Assembly (NCBI RefSeq): GCF_001042905.1
Contig: NZ_JYLB01000009.1
Coordinates: forward strand, 230,615 to 294,614
Direction of reading: 5' to 3'
DNA length: 64,000 bases
Origin: Pseudomonas lini
GTDB taxonomy: Bacteria; Pseudomonadota; Gammaproteobacteria; Pseudomonadales; Pseudomonadaceae
The notes under the pieces were generated by a model, which saw nothing but the letters and a program-made list of their open reading frames with translations, was not told where the DNA came from and did no database searches. The position numbers and the translations under genes are program-made. How positions within the stretch are numbered: position 1 is the stretch's first letter; each line of letters opens with the position of its first letter. This document shows positions 53,800-63,036 of the stretch, one piece after another.

Positions 53800-55122
53800 A
53801 TGGACCTGTTTCGCAGCGCCCCGATTGCTCAGCCCTTGGCCGCCCGTTTGCGTGCGGCCAATCTGGATGAGTACGTCGGTCAGGAACACCTGCTCGCTCG
53901 CGGCAAGCCTTTGCGCGAAGCGCTGGAGCAGGGTGCTCTGCATTCGATGATTTTCTGGGGCCCGCCGGGGGTGGGTAAAACCACGTTGGCGCGGCTGCTC
54001 GCGGAAGTCTCTGATGCGCACTTCGAAACGGTTTCGGCGGTACTGGCCGGCGTAAAGGAAATCCGCCAGGCGGTGGAAGTCGCCAAGCAACAGGCCGGGC
54101 AGTACGGTAAACGCACCATCCTGTTTGTCGATGAAGTGCACCGCTTCAACAAGTCCCAGCAGGATGCGTTCCTGCCGTACGTTGAAGACGGCACGCTGAT
54201 TTTCATCGGCGCGACCACCGAAAACCCCTCGTTCGAACTCAATAACGCGCTCCTGTCCCGGGCGCGTGTCTATGTGCTCAAAAGCCTCGACGAAGCGGCC
54301 CTGCGCAAGCTGGTGCATCGCGCATTGACCGAAGAGCGTGGGCTGGGCAAGCGGCAACTGACTCTCAGCGATGAAGGTTTCCAGATGCTGTTGTCCGCCG
54401 CCGATGGCGATGGCCGGCGTCTGCTAAATCTGCTGGAAAACGCCTCGGACCTGGCCGAAGACAACAGCGAAATCGGCGTCGACCTGCTGCAAAGTCTGCT
54501 CGGCGATACCCGTCGGCGCTTCGACAAGGGCGGCGAAGCCTTCTACGACCAGATCTCCGCGCTGCATAAGTCGGTGCGTGGCTCCAATCCCGATGGCGCG
54601 TTGTATTGGTTTGCGCGGATGATCGACGGCGGTTGCGACCCGCTGTACCTGGCCCGACGCGTGGTGCGCATGGCCAGCGAAGACATCGGTAATGCCGACC
54701 CTCGCGCTCTCAGCCTGTGCCTGGCGGCGTGGGAGGTGCAGGAGCGCCTCGGCAGCCCCGAAGGGGAATTGGCGGTGGCCCAGGCCATTACCTATCTGGC
54801 CTGCGCGCCGAAAAGCAATGCGGTGTACATGGGCTTCAAAGCCGCGATGCGCAGCGCCACGGAACACGGTTCGCTCGAAGTGCCGCTGCACTTGCGCAAC
54901 GCGCCGACCAAGTTGATGAAGCAATTGGGCTATGGTGACGAATACCGTTATGCCCACGATGAACCGGATGCCTACGCCGCTGGCGAAGACTACTTCCCGG
55001 ACGAGCTCGAACCACAACGGTTCTATCAACCCGTGCCCCGCGGCCTGGAGCTGAAAATCGGCGAAAAGCTTAACCACCTCGCGCAGCTTGATCGCCTAAG
55101 CCCCCGACAGCGGAGAAAATAG
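53800..55122 (+). CDS. rarA: Replication-associated recombination protein RarA (MgsA)
   Basis: A 440-residue AAA+ ATPase of the clamp-loader family acting at stalled forks. Walker A GPPGVGKT (about 53-60), Walker B ILFVDEVHRFNKSQQDAFLP, sensor GATTENPSFELNNALLSRAR. ATG at 53800, with a GTG one codon earlier as alternative. The stop TAG overlaps the crcB start (TAGTG). Confidence 0.95.
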   Translation: MDLFRSAPIAQPLAARLRAANLDEYVGQEHLLARGKPLREALEQGALHSMIFWGPPGVGKTTLARLLAEVSDAHFETVSAVLAGVKEIRQAVEVAKQQAGQYGKRTILFVDEVHRFNKSQQDAFLPYVEDGTLIFIGATTENPSFELNNALLSRARVYVLKSLDEAALRKLVHRALTEERGLGKRQLTLSDEGFQMLLSAADGDGRRLLNLLENASDLAEDNSEIGVDLLQSLLGDTRRRFDKGGEAFYDQISALHKSVRGSNPDGALYWFARMIDGGCDPLYLARRVVRMASEDIGNADPRALSLCLAAWEVQERLGSPEGELAVAQAITYLACAPKSNAVYMGFKAAMRSATEHGSLEVPLHLRNAPTKLMKQLGYGDEYRYAHDEPDAYAAGEDYFPDELEPQRFYQPVPRGLELKIGEKLNHLAQLDRLSPRQRRK

Positions 55123-55496
55123 TGATTCCATTGATCGTTGCCGTTTCTGTCGGCGGTGTCGCCGGTACGCTATTGCGCTTCGCCACGGGTAACTGGATCA
55201 ACGCGAATTGGCCGCGGCACTTCTATACCGCGACGCTGGCCGTTAATATCGTGGGCTGTTTGCTGATCGGCGTTCTATACGGTCTGTTTTTGCTGCGCCC
55301 GGAAGTACCGATCGAGGTGCGCGCCGGGTTGATGGTCGGCTTCCTCGGGGGCCTGACGACTTTTTCATCCTTTTCACTGGATACGGTGCGCCTGCTGGAA
55401 ACCGGGCAAGTGCCGCTGGCCCTGGGCTATGCGGCCATCAGCGTATTCGGCGGGCTGCTCGCCACCTGGGCTGGCCTGTCCTTGACCAAACTTTGA
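55122..55496 (+). CDS. crcB: Fluoride channel CrcB (Fluc)
   Basis: A 124-residue four-helix membrane protein; as an antiparallel dimer it exports fluoride. The signature GFLGGLTTFSSFSLDT and the conserved N-terminal GGVAGTLLRF are present. It starts with GTG, overlapping the rarA stop by one base. I see no fluoride riboswitch upstream, since the gene is embedded in the rarA-serS operon. Confidence 0.93.
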   Translation: MIPLIVAVSVGGVAGTLLRFATGNWINANWPRHFYTATLAVNIVGCLLIGVLYGLFLLRPEVPIEVRAGLMVGFLGGLTTFSSFSLDTVRLLETGQVPLALGYAAISVFGGLLATWAGLSLTKL

Positions 55497-55511
55497 TAAC
55501 GAGAAACCGAC

Positions 55512-56792
55512 ATGCTCGATTCCAAACTGTTACGTAGCAACCTTCAGGACGTAGCGGACCGCCTGGCATCCCGTGGCTACACGCTGGATGTTGCGCGCAT
55601 CGAAGCGCTGGAAGAACAGCGCAAGACCGTCCAGACCCGTACCGAGGCACTGCAGGCTGAACGTAACGCGCGCTCCAAGTCCATCGGTCAGGCCAAGCAG
55701 CGCGGCGAAGACATCGCGCCGTTGATGGCGGACGTCGAGCGCATGGCGGGTGAGTTGAGCGCCGGTAAAGTCGAGCTGGACGCAATCCAGACCGAGCTGG
55801 ATTCGATCCTGCTGGGCATCCCGAACCTGCCGCACGAATCGGTGCCGGTCGGCGATGACGAAGTAGGCAACGTTGAAGTGCGCCGCTGGGGCACGCCTAA
55901 GGCCTTCGATTTCCCGGTTCAGGACCACGTGGCCCTGGGCGAGAAGTTCGGCTGGCTGGACTTCGAAACCGCCGCCAAGCTGTCCGGCGCCCGTTTCGCC
56001 CTGCTGCGCGGCCCGATCGCCCGTCTGCACCGTGCGCTGGCACAGTTCATGATCAATCTGCACATCAACGAACACGGTTACGAAGAGGCTTACACCCCGT
56101 ACCTGGTGCAGGCGCCTGCATTGCAGGGCACCGGTCAGCTGCCGAAGTTCGAAGAAGACCTGTTCAAGATCAGCCGCGAAGGCGAAGCCGATCTGTACCT
56201 GATTCCGACCGCTGAAGTGTCGCTGACCAACATCGTCGCTGGCGAAATCGTCGATTCGAAACTGCTACCGATCAAGTTCGTGGCGCACACGCCGTGCTTC
56301 CGCAGCGAGGCCGGTGCATCGGGTCGCGACACTCGCGGCATGATCCGTCAGCACCAGTTCGACAAGGTCGAGATGGTCCAGATCGTTGAGCCATCGACTT
56401 CGATGGACGCGCTGGAAGGCCTGACTGCCAACGCCGAGAAAGTCCTGCAACTGCTGGAGCTGCCATACCGCACCCTGGCGCTGTGCACGGGCGACATGGG
56501 TTTCAGCGCGGTCAAGACCTACGACCTGGAAGTGTGGATTCCGAGCCAGGACAAATACCGCGAGATTTCGTCGTGCTCCAACTGCGGCGATTTCCAGGCC
56601 CGTCGCATGCAAGCGCGTTTCCGCAACCCGGAAACCGGCAAGCCTGAACTGGTTCACACCCTGAACGGTTCCGGCCTGGCGGTCGGTCGTACCCTGGTGG
56701 CGGTACTTGAGAACTACCAGCAGGCCGACGGTTCGATCCGTGTGCCTGAGGTGCTCAAGCCGTACATGGGTGGCCTTGAGGTCATCGGCTAA
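55512..56792 (+). CDS. serS: Serine--tRNA ligase
   Basis: A 426-residue class II synthetase. The N-terminal coiled coil (about 30-105) grips the long variable arm of tRNA-Ser. Motif 2 is in FVAHTPCFRSEAGASGRDTR, and motif 3 is GSGLAVGRTLVAVLEN. It lies 15 bases after crcB; cysG begins at the very next base after its stop. Confidence 0.97.
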   Translation: MLDSKLLRSNLQDVADRLASRGYTLDVARIEALEEQRKTVQTRTEALQAERNARSKSIGQAKQRGEDIAPLMADVERMAGELSAGKVELDAIQTELDSILLGIPNLPHESVPVGDDEVGNVEVRRWGTPKAFDFPVQDHVALGEKFGWLDFETAAKLSGARFALLRGPIARLHRALAQFMINLHINEHGYEEAYTPYLVQAPALQGTGQLPKFEEDLFKISREGEADLYLIPTAEVSLTNIVAGEIVDSKLLPIKFVAHTPCFRSEAGASGRDTRGMIRQHQFDKVEMVQIVEPSTSMDALEGLTANAEKVLQLLELPYRTLALCTGDMGFSAVKTYDLEVWIPSQDKYREISSCSNCGDFQARRMQARFRNPETGKPELVHTLNGSGLAVGRTLVAVLENYQQADGSIRVPEVLKPYMGGLEVIG

Positions 56793-58187
56793 ATGGACTA
56801 TCTGCCGCTGTTTCATAACCTTCGCGGCAGTCGTGTATTGGTCGTCGGCGGAGGGGAGATTGCCTTGCGCAAATCCCGCCTGCTGGCCGAAGCCGGTGCG
56901 CTGCTGCGGGTGGTCGCGCCTGAAATCGAACCGCAACTGCGCGAGCTAGTGGTCGGCAGCGGTGGCGAGTGCCTGTTGCGTGGCTACGCCGAAACGGACT
57001 TGGACGGTTGCGGGCTGATCATCGCCGCCACCGACGACGAACCGTTGAACGCGCAAGTCTCCGCCGATGCCCATCGGCGTTGCGTGCCGGTCAACGTGGT
57101 GGACGCGCCGGCCCTGTGCAGCGTGATTTTTCCGGCGATCGTCGACCGTTCTCCGTTGATCGTCGCGGTGTCCAGCGGCGGCGATGCACCGGTGCTGGCG
57201 CGGTTGATCCGCGCCAAACTGGAAACCTGGATTCCCTCCACCTACGGTCAACTGGCCGGCCTGGCGGCGCGTTTCCGCCATCAGGTCAAAGGACTGTTTC
57301 CGGATGTGCAGCAGCGTCGGGCGTTCTGGGAAGATGTGTTCCAGGGCCCGATTGCCGACCGGCAATTGGCCGGGCAGGGCGCCGAGGCCGAGCGCTTGAT
57401 GCTGGCGAAAATCAATGGCGAAGCACCTGTCGCGACCGGCGAAGTTTATCTGGTGGGCGCCGGGCCGGGTGACCCCGACCTGTTGACCTTCCGCGCCTTG
57501 CGTCTGATGCAGCAAGCCGACGTGGTGCTGTATGACCGTCTGGTGGCGCCAGCGATTCTGGATTTGTGCCGTCGCGATGCCGAGCGGGTCTACGTTGGCA
57601 AGCGCCGCTCTGATCACGCCGTGCCTCAAGAGCAGATCAACCAGCATCTGGTGGATCTGGCCAAGGCCGGCAAGCGCGTGGTGCGCTTGAAGGGCGGCGA
57701 TCCGTTTATCTTCGGGCGCGGCGGTGAAGAGATCGAAGAACTGGCGGCTCATGGCATTCCGTTCCAGGTGGTGCCGGGCATTACCGCCGCCAGCGGTTGC
57801 GCGGCGTATGCCGGGATTCCGCTGACTCACCGCGATTACGCGCAGTCGGTGCGGTTCGTCACCGGGCACCTCAAGGACGGCTCCACCGATTTGCCGTGGG
57901 CCGACCTGGTCGCGCCGGCGCAGACCCTGGTGTTTTACATGGGGTTGGTGGGCCTGCCGATCATCTGCGAGCAGTTGATCAAGCACGGTCGCGCGGCCGA
58001 TACCCCTGCGGCGTTGATCCAGCAGGGCACCACGGTCAATCAGCGGGTGTTTACCGGCACCCTGGCCGACCTTCCACGGCTGGTGGCGGAGCATGAAGTG
58101 CATGCGCCGACGCTGGTGATCGTCGGGGAAGTGGTGCAATTGCGCGAGAAATTGGCGTGGTTTGAGGGGGCTCAGGCGCAGGTCTGA
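56793..58187 (+). CDS. cysG: Siroheme synthase CysG (trifunctional)
   Basis: A 464-residue fusion: residues about 1-205 are the precorrin-2 dehydrogenase/sirohydrochlorin ferrochelatase (NAD site VLVVGGGEIALRKS); about 215-460 are uroporphyrinogen III methyltransferase (VYLVGAGPGDPDLLTFRALR; LKGGDPFIFGRGGEE). It makes siroheme for sulfite and nitrite reductases. Its ATG directly abuts the serS stop. Confidence 0.96.
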   Translation: MDYLPLFHNLRGSRVLVVGGGEIALRKSRLLAEAGALLRVVAPEIEPQLRELVVGSGGECLLRGYAETDLDGCGLIIAATDDEPLNAQVSADAHRRCVPVNVVDAPALCSVIFPAIVDRSPLIVAVSSGGDAPVLARLIRAKLETWIPSTYGQLAGLAARFRHQVKGLFPDVQQRRAFWEDVFQGPIADRQLAGQGAEAERLMLAKINGEAPVATGEVYLVGAGPGDPDLLTFRALRLMQQADVVLYDRLVAPAILDLCRRDAERVYVGKRRSDHAVPQEQINQHLVDLAKAGKRVVRLKGGDPFIFGRGGEEIEELAAHGIPFQVVPGITAASGCAAYAGIPLTHRDYAQSVRFVTGHLKDGSTDLPWADLVAPAQTLVFYMGLVGLPIICEQLIKHGRAADTPAALIQQGTTVNQRVFTGTLADLPRLVAEHEVHAPTLVIVGEVVQLREKLAWFEGAQAQV

Positions 58188-58204
58188 GGACCGCATCGCC
58201 CCCA

Positions 58205-58271
58205 TTCGCGGGCAAGCCTCGCTCCTACAGGTGATCGCGTAACTCTGTAGGAGCGAGGCTTGCCCGCGAAG
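58205..58271. repeat. REP pair, GTAGGAGCGAGGCTTGCCCGCGA variant
   Basis: TTCGCGGGCAAGCCTCGCTC then CTACAG, and its complement, around a spacer of about 16 bases, between convergent cysG and the reductase gene. Confidence 0.88.
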
Positions 58272-58300
58272 GGTCCCTCAAAATCGATACAAGGCTCAAA

Positions 58301-59308
58301 TCAGGCGTTGTTATTGCGCCAAACCCCTTTCCCAATCAACCGCGCCCGATCATGAGCCGCAGTGAAGTCCTGCGCCGGCCCTTTAGGCACGATCCCGGTC
58401 GGATTGATGGTCTTGTGGCTGCCGTAGTAGTGGTTCTTGATGTGCTCAAAATCCACCGTCTCGGCTATCCCCGGCCACTGATAAATCTCCCGTAGCCAGT
58501 TCGACAGATTCGGATAATCGGCAATCCGTCGCAGGTTGCACTTGAAGTGCCCGAAGTACACCGCATCGAAGCGAATCATCGTAGTGAACAGCCGAATATC
58601 CGCTTCCGTCAGGTATTCACCCGTCAGGTACCGGTTCGCGCCCAGCAATTGCTCCAGTCGATCCAGCTCACCAAACAACTCATCGAACGCTTCTTCATAA
58701 GCCTGCTGCGACGTAGCAAACCCGGCGCGATAGACGCCGTTATTCACTGCCGGATAAATCCGCTCGTTCAGGGCGTCGATTTCGGCCCGCAATGGCGCCG
58801 GGTAGAAATCCAGGTCATTGCCGGTCAAGTCATCGAACGCACTGTTGAACATGCGGATGATCTCCGCCGATTCATTGTTGACGATGCGATTCTGTTGTTT
58901 ATCCCAAAGCACCGGCACCGTGACACGGCCGGTGTAGTCGGCGGTATCGGTGGTGTAGCGCTGGTGCAAAAATCTCAGATCGCCAAGCTTGTCGCCGGTT
59001 GATCCAAGATGTTTATCAAAGGTCCAGCCGTTTTCCAGCATCAACCAACTGACCACCGACACATCGATCAGGTTTTCCAACCCTTTGAGCTTACGCAGGA
59101 TCAGCGTGCGATGAGCCCACGGGCAGGCGAGGGATACGTAGAGGTGATAGCGACCAGCCTCGGCGGCAAAACCACCGACACCGGTCGGGCCTGGCTTACC
59201 GTCGGCGGTCAACCAGTTGCGACGTTGCGCCTGTTCACGCTGGAACGTGCCGTCCTTGCTGCTTTCGTACCACTGATCTTGCCAGCGTCCTTCGACTAAC
59301 AAACCCAT
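58301..59308 (-). CDS. Glutathionyl-hydroquinone reductase (YqjG/PcpF family)
   Basis: A 335-residue xi-class glutathione transferase that reduces glutathionyl-hydroquinones with glutathione. The catalytic Cys62 is in SLACPWAHRTLILRK, and the C-terminal helical domain includes YLTGEYLTEADIRLFTTMIR. ATG at 59308 (MGLLVEGRWQDQWY). It stands alone. Confidence 0.93.
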   Translation of the reverse strand: MGLLVEGRWQDQWYESSKDGTFQREQAQRRNWLTADGKPGPTGVGGFAAEAGRYHLYVSLACPWAHRTLILRKLKGLENLIDVSVVSWLMLENGWTFDKHLGSTGDKLGDLRFLHQRYTTDTADYTGRVTVPVLWDKQQNRIVNNESAEIIRMFNSAFDDLTGNDLDFYPAPLRAEIDALNERIYPAVNNGVYRAGFATSQQAYEEAFDELFGELDRLEQLLGANRYLTGEYLTEADIRLFTTMIRFDAVYFGHFKCNLRRIADYPNLSNWLREIYQWPGIAETVDFEHIKNHYYGSHKTINPTGIVPKGPAQDFTAAHDRARLIGKGVWRNNNA

Positions 59309-59398
59309 GTTCAAAACTCCTCAACCGATAAGCGTTGGAGAGGAGTCTATGCGCATAGGTTCGAACAAAAAGCGCAAAGGTTGGGCGTTTATGATCGG

Positions 59399-60400
59399 TT
59401 AAATCGATCGGTCCCTTGCATCCCAATACTGCTGGGCGGTTTCGAACGCTTGCTCGCGGGTTCGGCCGAGGCCGCGCAACGCCAGGGCCATGGTCGAGAT
59501 CAACGCCATTTGCGGGTAGCTGTCGACCACGTCGCCACGCCACACCGCTTTCAAATGCTCTGGATCGAGCGTGGCCGGTTTGACGTGGCGTTGGGTCGAC
59601 AGCTGTGGCCATTCTTCATCCCAGCTTTCGCCGCCAGTGGTGCCATACAGGTGACTGTCAGCATCGGGATTGATCTCGATTTCGCCGCCATCGCCCTTGA
59701 TGACGATAGCGGTATCGCCCAGCAAACCGCTGGCATCGCGATGCACGGCCTGATAGCCGGGGTGGAAAATGCTTTGCAGACCGCAGCGAGCGGCCAACGG
59801 ATTAAGAATTCGCGCCAGGGAATGGATCGGCGAGCGCAGGCCCAAGGTGTTGCGCAGGTCGATCATTCGCTGAAGTTGCGGGGCCCAGTCCACCAATGGC
59901 ATGAACGCCAGGCCGCCCTGATCGAGCGCCGCGCCGACTTGCTGCCAGTTGCGGCACAGTGGAATGTTCAGCGTCTCGAGCAGTTGTTCGCTGTACAGCC
60001 GACCGGCCGTGTGCGCGCCGCCGCCATGCATGAAGATGCGCACGCCGTTCTGCGCCAGGCACTTGGCCGCCAGCAGGTACCACGGCAGGTGACGCTTCTT
60101 GCCCGCATACGTGGGCCAATCCAGATCGACCGCCAGCGCCGGTGGATTCAGGCGGTCACGCAAGGCTTCGGTGAACCCGGCCATTTCCTCGGCGCTTTCT
60201 TCCTTATGCCGCAACAGCATCAGGAACGCGCCGAGCTGGGTGTCCTCGACCTTGTCGTCGAACACCATGCCCATGGCCTCGCGGGCTTCCTCTCGGGTCA
60301 GGTCGCGGGCGCCGCGTTTGCCTTTACCAAGGATCCGCACGAACTGGGCGAACGGGTGCTCGGCGGGCGTTTCGAGGGTCAATGCTGGATAGTCGGTCAT
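59399..60400 (-). CDS. ybiB: Anthranilate phosphoribosyltransferase-like protein (YbiB/TrpD2)
   Basis: A 333-residue protein of the TrpD fold. The family binds nucleic acids and lacks tryptophan-synthesis activity. RILGKGKRGARDLTREEARE and MHGGGAHTAGRLYSE are recognisable. Its ATG overlaps the tusE stop (ATGA), making it the last gene of the tusDCBE operon. That placement suggests a link to tRNA sulfuration, which is inference. Confidence 0.85.
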   Translation of the reverse strand: MTDYPALTLETPAEHPFAQFVRILGKGKRGARDLTREEAREAMGMVFDDKVEDTQLGAFLMLLRHKEESAEEMAGFTEALRDRLNPPALAVDLDWPTYAGKKRHLPWYLLAAKCLAQNGVRIFMHGGGAHTAGRLYSEQLLETLNIPLCRNWQQVGAALDQGGLAFMPLVDWAPQLQRMIDLRNTLGLRSPIHSLARILNPLAARCGLQSIFHPGYQAVHRDASGLLGDTAIVIKGDGGEIEINPDADSHLYGTTGGESWDEEWPQLSTQRHVKPATLDPEHLKAVWRGDVVDSYPQMALISTMALALRGLGRTREQAFETAQQYWDARDRSI

Positions 60401-60732
60401 AAGCAATTCGTCGGTTTGGGCAGGCCCGCCAGTTTCGCGGCGAGTTTGGCAGGGGTGCCTTTGAACAGTCGGTTCAGGTGCAGGCTGTTGCCCTTGTCGG
60501 GGCCGAGTTTCAATGCGGTGTATTTGATCAGCGGGCGGGTCGCCGGGGACAGCTGGAATTCGTCGTAGAAACTGCGCAGCAGTTCGAGGATCTCCCAGTG
60601 TTCCGGGCTCAACTCGATGTCTTCGGCAGCGGCGAGGGCGGCGGCCACTTCGGCAGACCAGTCACTCAGTTCGACCAGGAAACCGTCCTTGTCCAGTTCA
60701 ATGGCGCGGGCGCCGACCGTCAGGGATTTCAT
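60397..60732 (-). CDS. tusE: Sulfurtransferase TusE (DsrC-like)
   Basis: A 111-residue carrier taking persulfide sulfur from TusD to MnmA. The active Cys is the penultimate residue (KPTNCL, Cys110), as in the DsrC/TusE family. The ATG at 60732 overlaps the tusB stop by four bases. Confidence 0.95.
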   Translation of the reverse strand: MKSLTVGARAIELDKDGFLVELSDWSAEVAAALAAAEDIELSPEHWEILELLRSFYDEFQLSPATRPLIKYTALKLGPDKGNSLHLNRLFKGTPAKLAAKLAGLPKPTNCL

Positions 60733-61022
60733 AGCCAGCTGTTGACCTTGTCGTAGTGAATCGACAGCTCGACGAAGGCCGGGTAATCGATGGCCTTGGC
60801 CCAATCCGGGACTTCCAGAGCCCGTGCTTGAGCATCTTCGGCCAGTACGAACAGTTTCGGCTGGCGGGCGTGCAGCGCGCTGAACGGTGCGGTGCCTGGC
60901 TGCAAGGCATAAGCCGCGTCACCACTCAGCAGCAGCGCATCGTCAGGGCCGATCACGCGCAGGCAACTGCTCAGGCGGTCGTCGCCGAAAGGGGAATGAG
61001 ACAACACATGCAAAGTCGACAT
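60729..61022 (-). CDS. tusB: Sulfur relay protein TusB
   Basis: A 97-residue small subunit of the TusBCD hexamer. It is the most divergent of the three and is recognised by MSTLHVLSHSPF, LLLSGDAAYA and its place in the operon. Its ATG overlaps the tusC stop by one base. Confidence 0.92.
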   Translation of the reverse strand: MSTLHVLSHSPFGDDRLSSCLRVIGPDDALLLSGDAAYALQPGTAPFSALHARQPKLFVLAEDAQARALEVPDWAKAIDYPAFVELSIHYDKVNSWL

Positions 61023-61384
61023 CAGAGGGTGATCACCTGGTCGTAACGGTCAATAAGGGCGGTGATTTCCTGGGCGGCCAACACCTGGGCTTCTTCAAGC
61101 GACAGACCTTTTGGGTCCAGACCACGGGCCGCGGCGCTTTCAGCGCACACGAACAGGTCTTCGACACCAAACATCGGCAAGGCTTGCAGGTTGGCGCTCA
61201 GGTCTTTCTGTTGCAACGCCTTGGCGTCCTGCTTCGCGGCGAGCTGGAACACGCCGTCATCGAGGAACAGCAGGCCGATCGGCAGATCGAAGGCACCGCC
61301 GGCCAGCACGATGTCCAGCGCTTCCCGTGCATTCGGCCCGGACCACGGCGCCTGACGGCTGATAATCAGCAAGGATTTAGCCAT
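61022..61384 (-). CDS. tusC: Sulfur relay protein TusC
   Basis: A 120-residue DsrF-like subunit of TusBCD (SLLIISRQAPWSGPNAREAL; GLLFLDDGVFQL). It starts one base after the tusD stop. It has no role in chemistry of its own in E. coli but is needed for the complex. Confidence 0.93.
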   Translation of the reverse strand: MAKSLLIISRQAPWSGPNAREALDIVLAGGAFDLPIGLLFLDDGVFQLAAKQDAKALQQKDLSANLQALPMFGVEDLFVCAESAAARGLDPKGLSLEEAQVLAAQEITALIDRYDQVITL

Positions 61385-61385
61385 C

Positions 61386-61778
61386 TCACGCGCCTCCGAA
61401 ACAGATCAAGCGGTCAGCGTCCTGCACCGCGTCATGCAACTGGCCGAGGCCGGACAATTCCCACGGCGCACCCACCGCTACCGCTTCACGCTGATAGCGT
61501 TGGGCTTCTTCCTCGTTCAATACACCGCGGCGCAGGGCGGCGGCGATGCAGACCACGCCATCGAGTTGATGCTCGGTGACAAAGTTGCGCCATTGCTTGG
61601 GCAAATCCTGCTCATCCTGAGGCGTGACCACGCTGCCGGACGCGTTGTAGACGCCATCCTGATAGAAAAACAGCCGGACAATCTCATGCCCGCCGGCCAG
61701 CGCTGCTTGAGCAAACAGCAAGGCGCGGCGCGAGGAGGGCGCATGGGCGGCGGAAAACAGCGCAATGGCAAACTTCAT
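61386..61778 (-). CDS. tusD: Sulfurtransferase TusD
   Basis: A 130-residue DsrE-like subunit that accepts sulfur from TusA; the active Cys is Cys77 (DGVVCIAAALRRG). ATG at 61778 gives MKFAIALFSAAHAPSS. It is the first gene of tusD-C-B-E-ybiB. TusA and IscS are not in the window; MnmA is. Confidence 0.95.
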   Translation of the reverse strand: MKFAIALFSAAHAPSSRRALLFAQAALAGGHEIVRLFFYQDGVYNASGSVVTPQDEQDLPKQWRNFVTEHQLDGVVCIAAALRRGVLNEEEAQRYQREAVAVGAPWELSGLGQLHDAVQDADRLICFGGA

Positions 61779-61857
61779 GGCGGACTCGATCAGCAAAACT
61801 GCGGCCATGATAAAGCTTTATCGACGGGGCGGCGAAGGGCGTTTATTTGTAGACCGC

Positions 61858-61951
61858 CATCGCGGGCAAGCCCGCTCCCACAGGTTATGTAGCGAAGCTG
61901 TAATCTTTGGCATCACACAAGTCCTTGTGGGAGCGGGCTTGCCCGCGATGA
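61858..61951. repeat. REP pair (REPIN), GTGGGAGCGGGCTTGCCCGCG family
   Basis: CCATCGCGGGCAAGCCCGCTCC and its complement flank about 40 bases, between the tus operon and the DUF1275 gene. Confidence 0.9.
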
Positions 61952-61974
61952 GGCCCGAACAGTCAATACAAGAT

Positions 61975-62679
61975 TCAGCGCGGCATATAACCCAACTGCC
62001 AACGCCGCGGAATCTTCAACGACAGCAACCCCAGCACGCCGGCCAGCAGCCCGCTGACAAACAGCGCCTTGAGCCCAAGATGATGTTCCAGCAAAGCCCC
62101 AATCACCGCACCGGCAAACATCCCGGCCCACGGGATCAGTTGCACCCGCCAGCCGTTGCGCCGCTCGCCAAGCATCCACCGCCCCAGCCCACGACCAAAC
62201 CGCGACAACGCCCCGGTGACGTAGGTCAGCCCGACCGGCAGGCCGTTCACTTCTTCCACGGCGGCATTGAGCATGCCCATGGCGATGATCGCCGCCAGCA
62301 GCGCCGGCAATTGCGTTTCGTAGGGCCAGGCCGCAGCGCCGCAGAGCAGGGTGGCGATGCACAGCAGCAACGGTAACGCCCGTCGGCCACCGAGCCGGCT
62401 GACGACGATGCCCAAGGCGTTGCCGGCGACAAATGTGGCCACGAGGATTACCAGGCGCAGGGTCAACCCGAGGTCGCCATCGCTGATCGCCACGGCCAGG
62501 CGGGTGGTGTTACCGCTCATGAAGGACACGAAGTCGCCGCTGGCCATGAAGCCGATGGCATCGGTCATGCCGGCGAGCACCGACAAACTGGCGACCAGCG
62601 ACAGGCCGATGCGCCCGCGCCATTTATGGGTATGCAAATGGCCCGGCGTGGCCCGGGTACTTGAAGGCGAAGGCAGCAT
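61975..62679 (-). CDS. DUF1275 (YoaK-type) membrane protein
   Basis: A 234-residue inner-membrane protein with about six hydrophobic segments. SVLAGMTDAIGFMASGDFVS and FMSGNTTRLAVAISDGDLGL form the family N-terminal signature. Function unknown. It ends a group of leftward genes. Confidence 0.88.
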   Translation of the reverse strand: MLPSPSSTRATPGHLHTHKWRGRIGLSLVASLSVLAGMTDAIGFMASGDFVSFMSGNTTRLAVAISDGDLGLTLRLVILVATFVAGNALGIVVSRLGGRRALPLLLCIATLLCGAAAWPYETQLPALLAAIIAMGMLNAAVEEVNGLPVGLTYVTGALSRFGRGLGRWMLGERRNGWRVQLIPWAGMFAGAVIGALLEHHLGLKALFVSGLLAGVLGLLSLKIPRRWQLGYMPR

Positions 62680-62704
62680 CGAAAGCTTCCTTGAGCGGCG
62701 ATGA

Positions 62705-63034
62705 TTATTTGGTTAACCCATATAACTCGCAATACTCCAGCCAGTCCATGCCGGCCATCTCCGCGACTTCCTTGTGCACCTCCAGGCGTTGGGCCTGGTA
62801 ATCCTCAGGCGTGGCGGCGGTCAGTTGCAGCGTCAGCTCCCAGGCAAACAAACCCAGACGCTCCGCCTCGGCTTCGAACGCTTCATGCAAGCGCTCGTCG
62901 CGGTACTGCGCCACTGTCACGCCCTTGGCCTGGGCCAACAGTGGATTCAGGTTGTCCAGTTCGATGCGCAGTTCAGGACGCTCATCGAGAAATTTTTTCA
63001 GCGCCTGCTCGTGTTGCTGTTCGGTTGCCGCCAT
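62705..63034 (-). CDS. DUF6388-like small protein
   Basis: A 109-residue soluble, acidic, helical protein (EQALKKFLDERPELRIELDN; LFAWELTLQLTAATPEDYQA; EMAGMDWLEYCELYG). The DUF6388 assignment is from memory. I chose the ATG at 63034, five bases after AAGGAG. It lies 2 bases after the stop of the next gene, so the two are coupled. Confidence 0.75.
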   Translation of the reverse strand: MAATEQQHEQALKKFLDERPELRIELDNLNPLLAQAKGVTVAQYRDERLHEAFEAEAERLGLFAWELTLQLTAATPEDYQAQRLEVHKEVAEMAGMDWLEYCELYGLTK

Positions 63035-63036
63035 GG

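Noticed and set aside
55090..55125. Fluoride riboswitch before crcB
   Set aside because: crcB starts inside the rarA stop codon, leaving no room for a leader, and no riboswitch-like structure was found in the 3' end of rarA.
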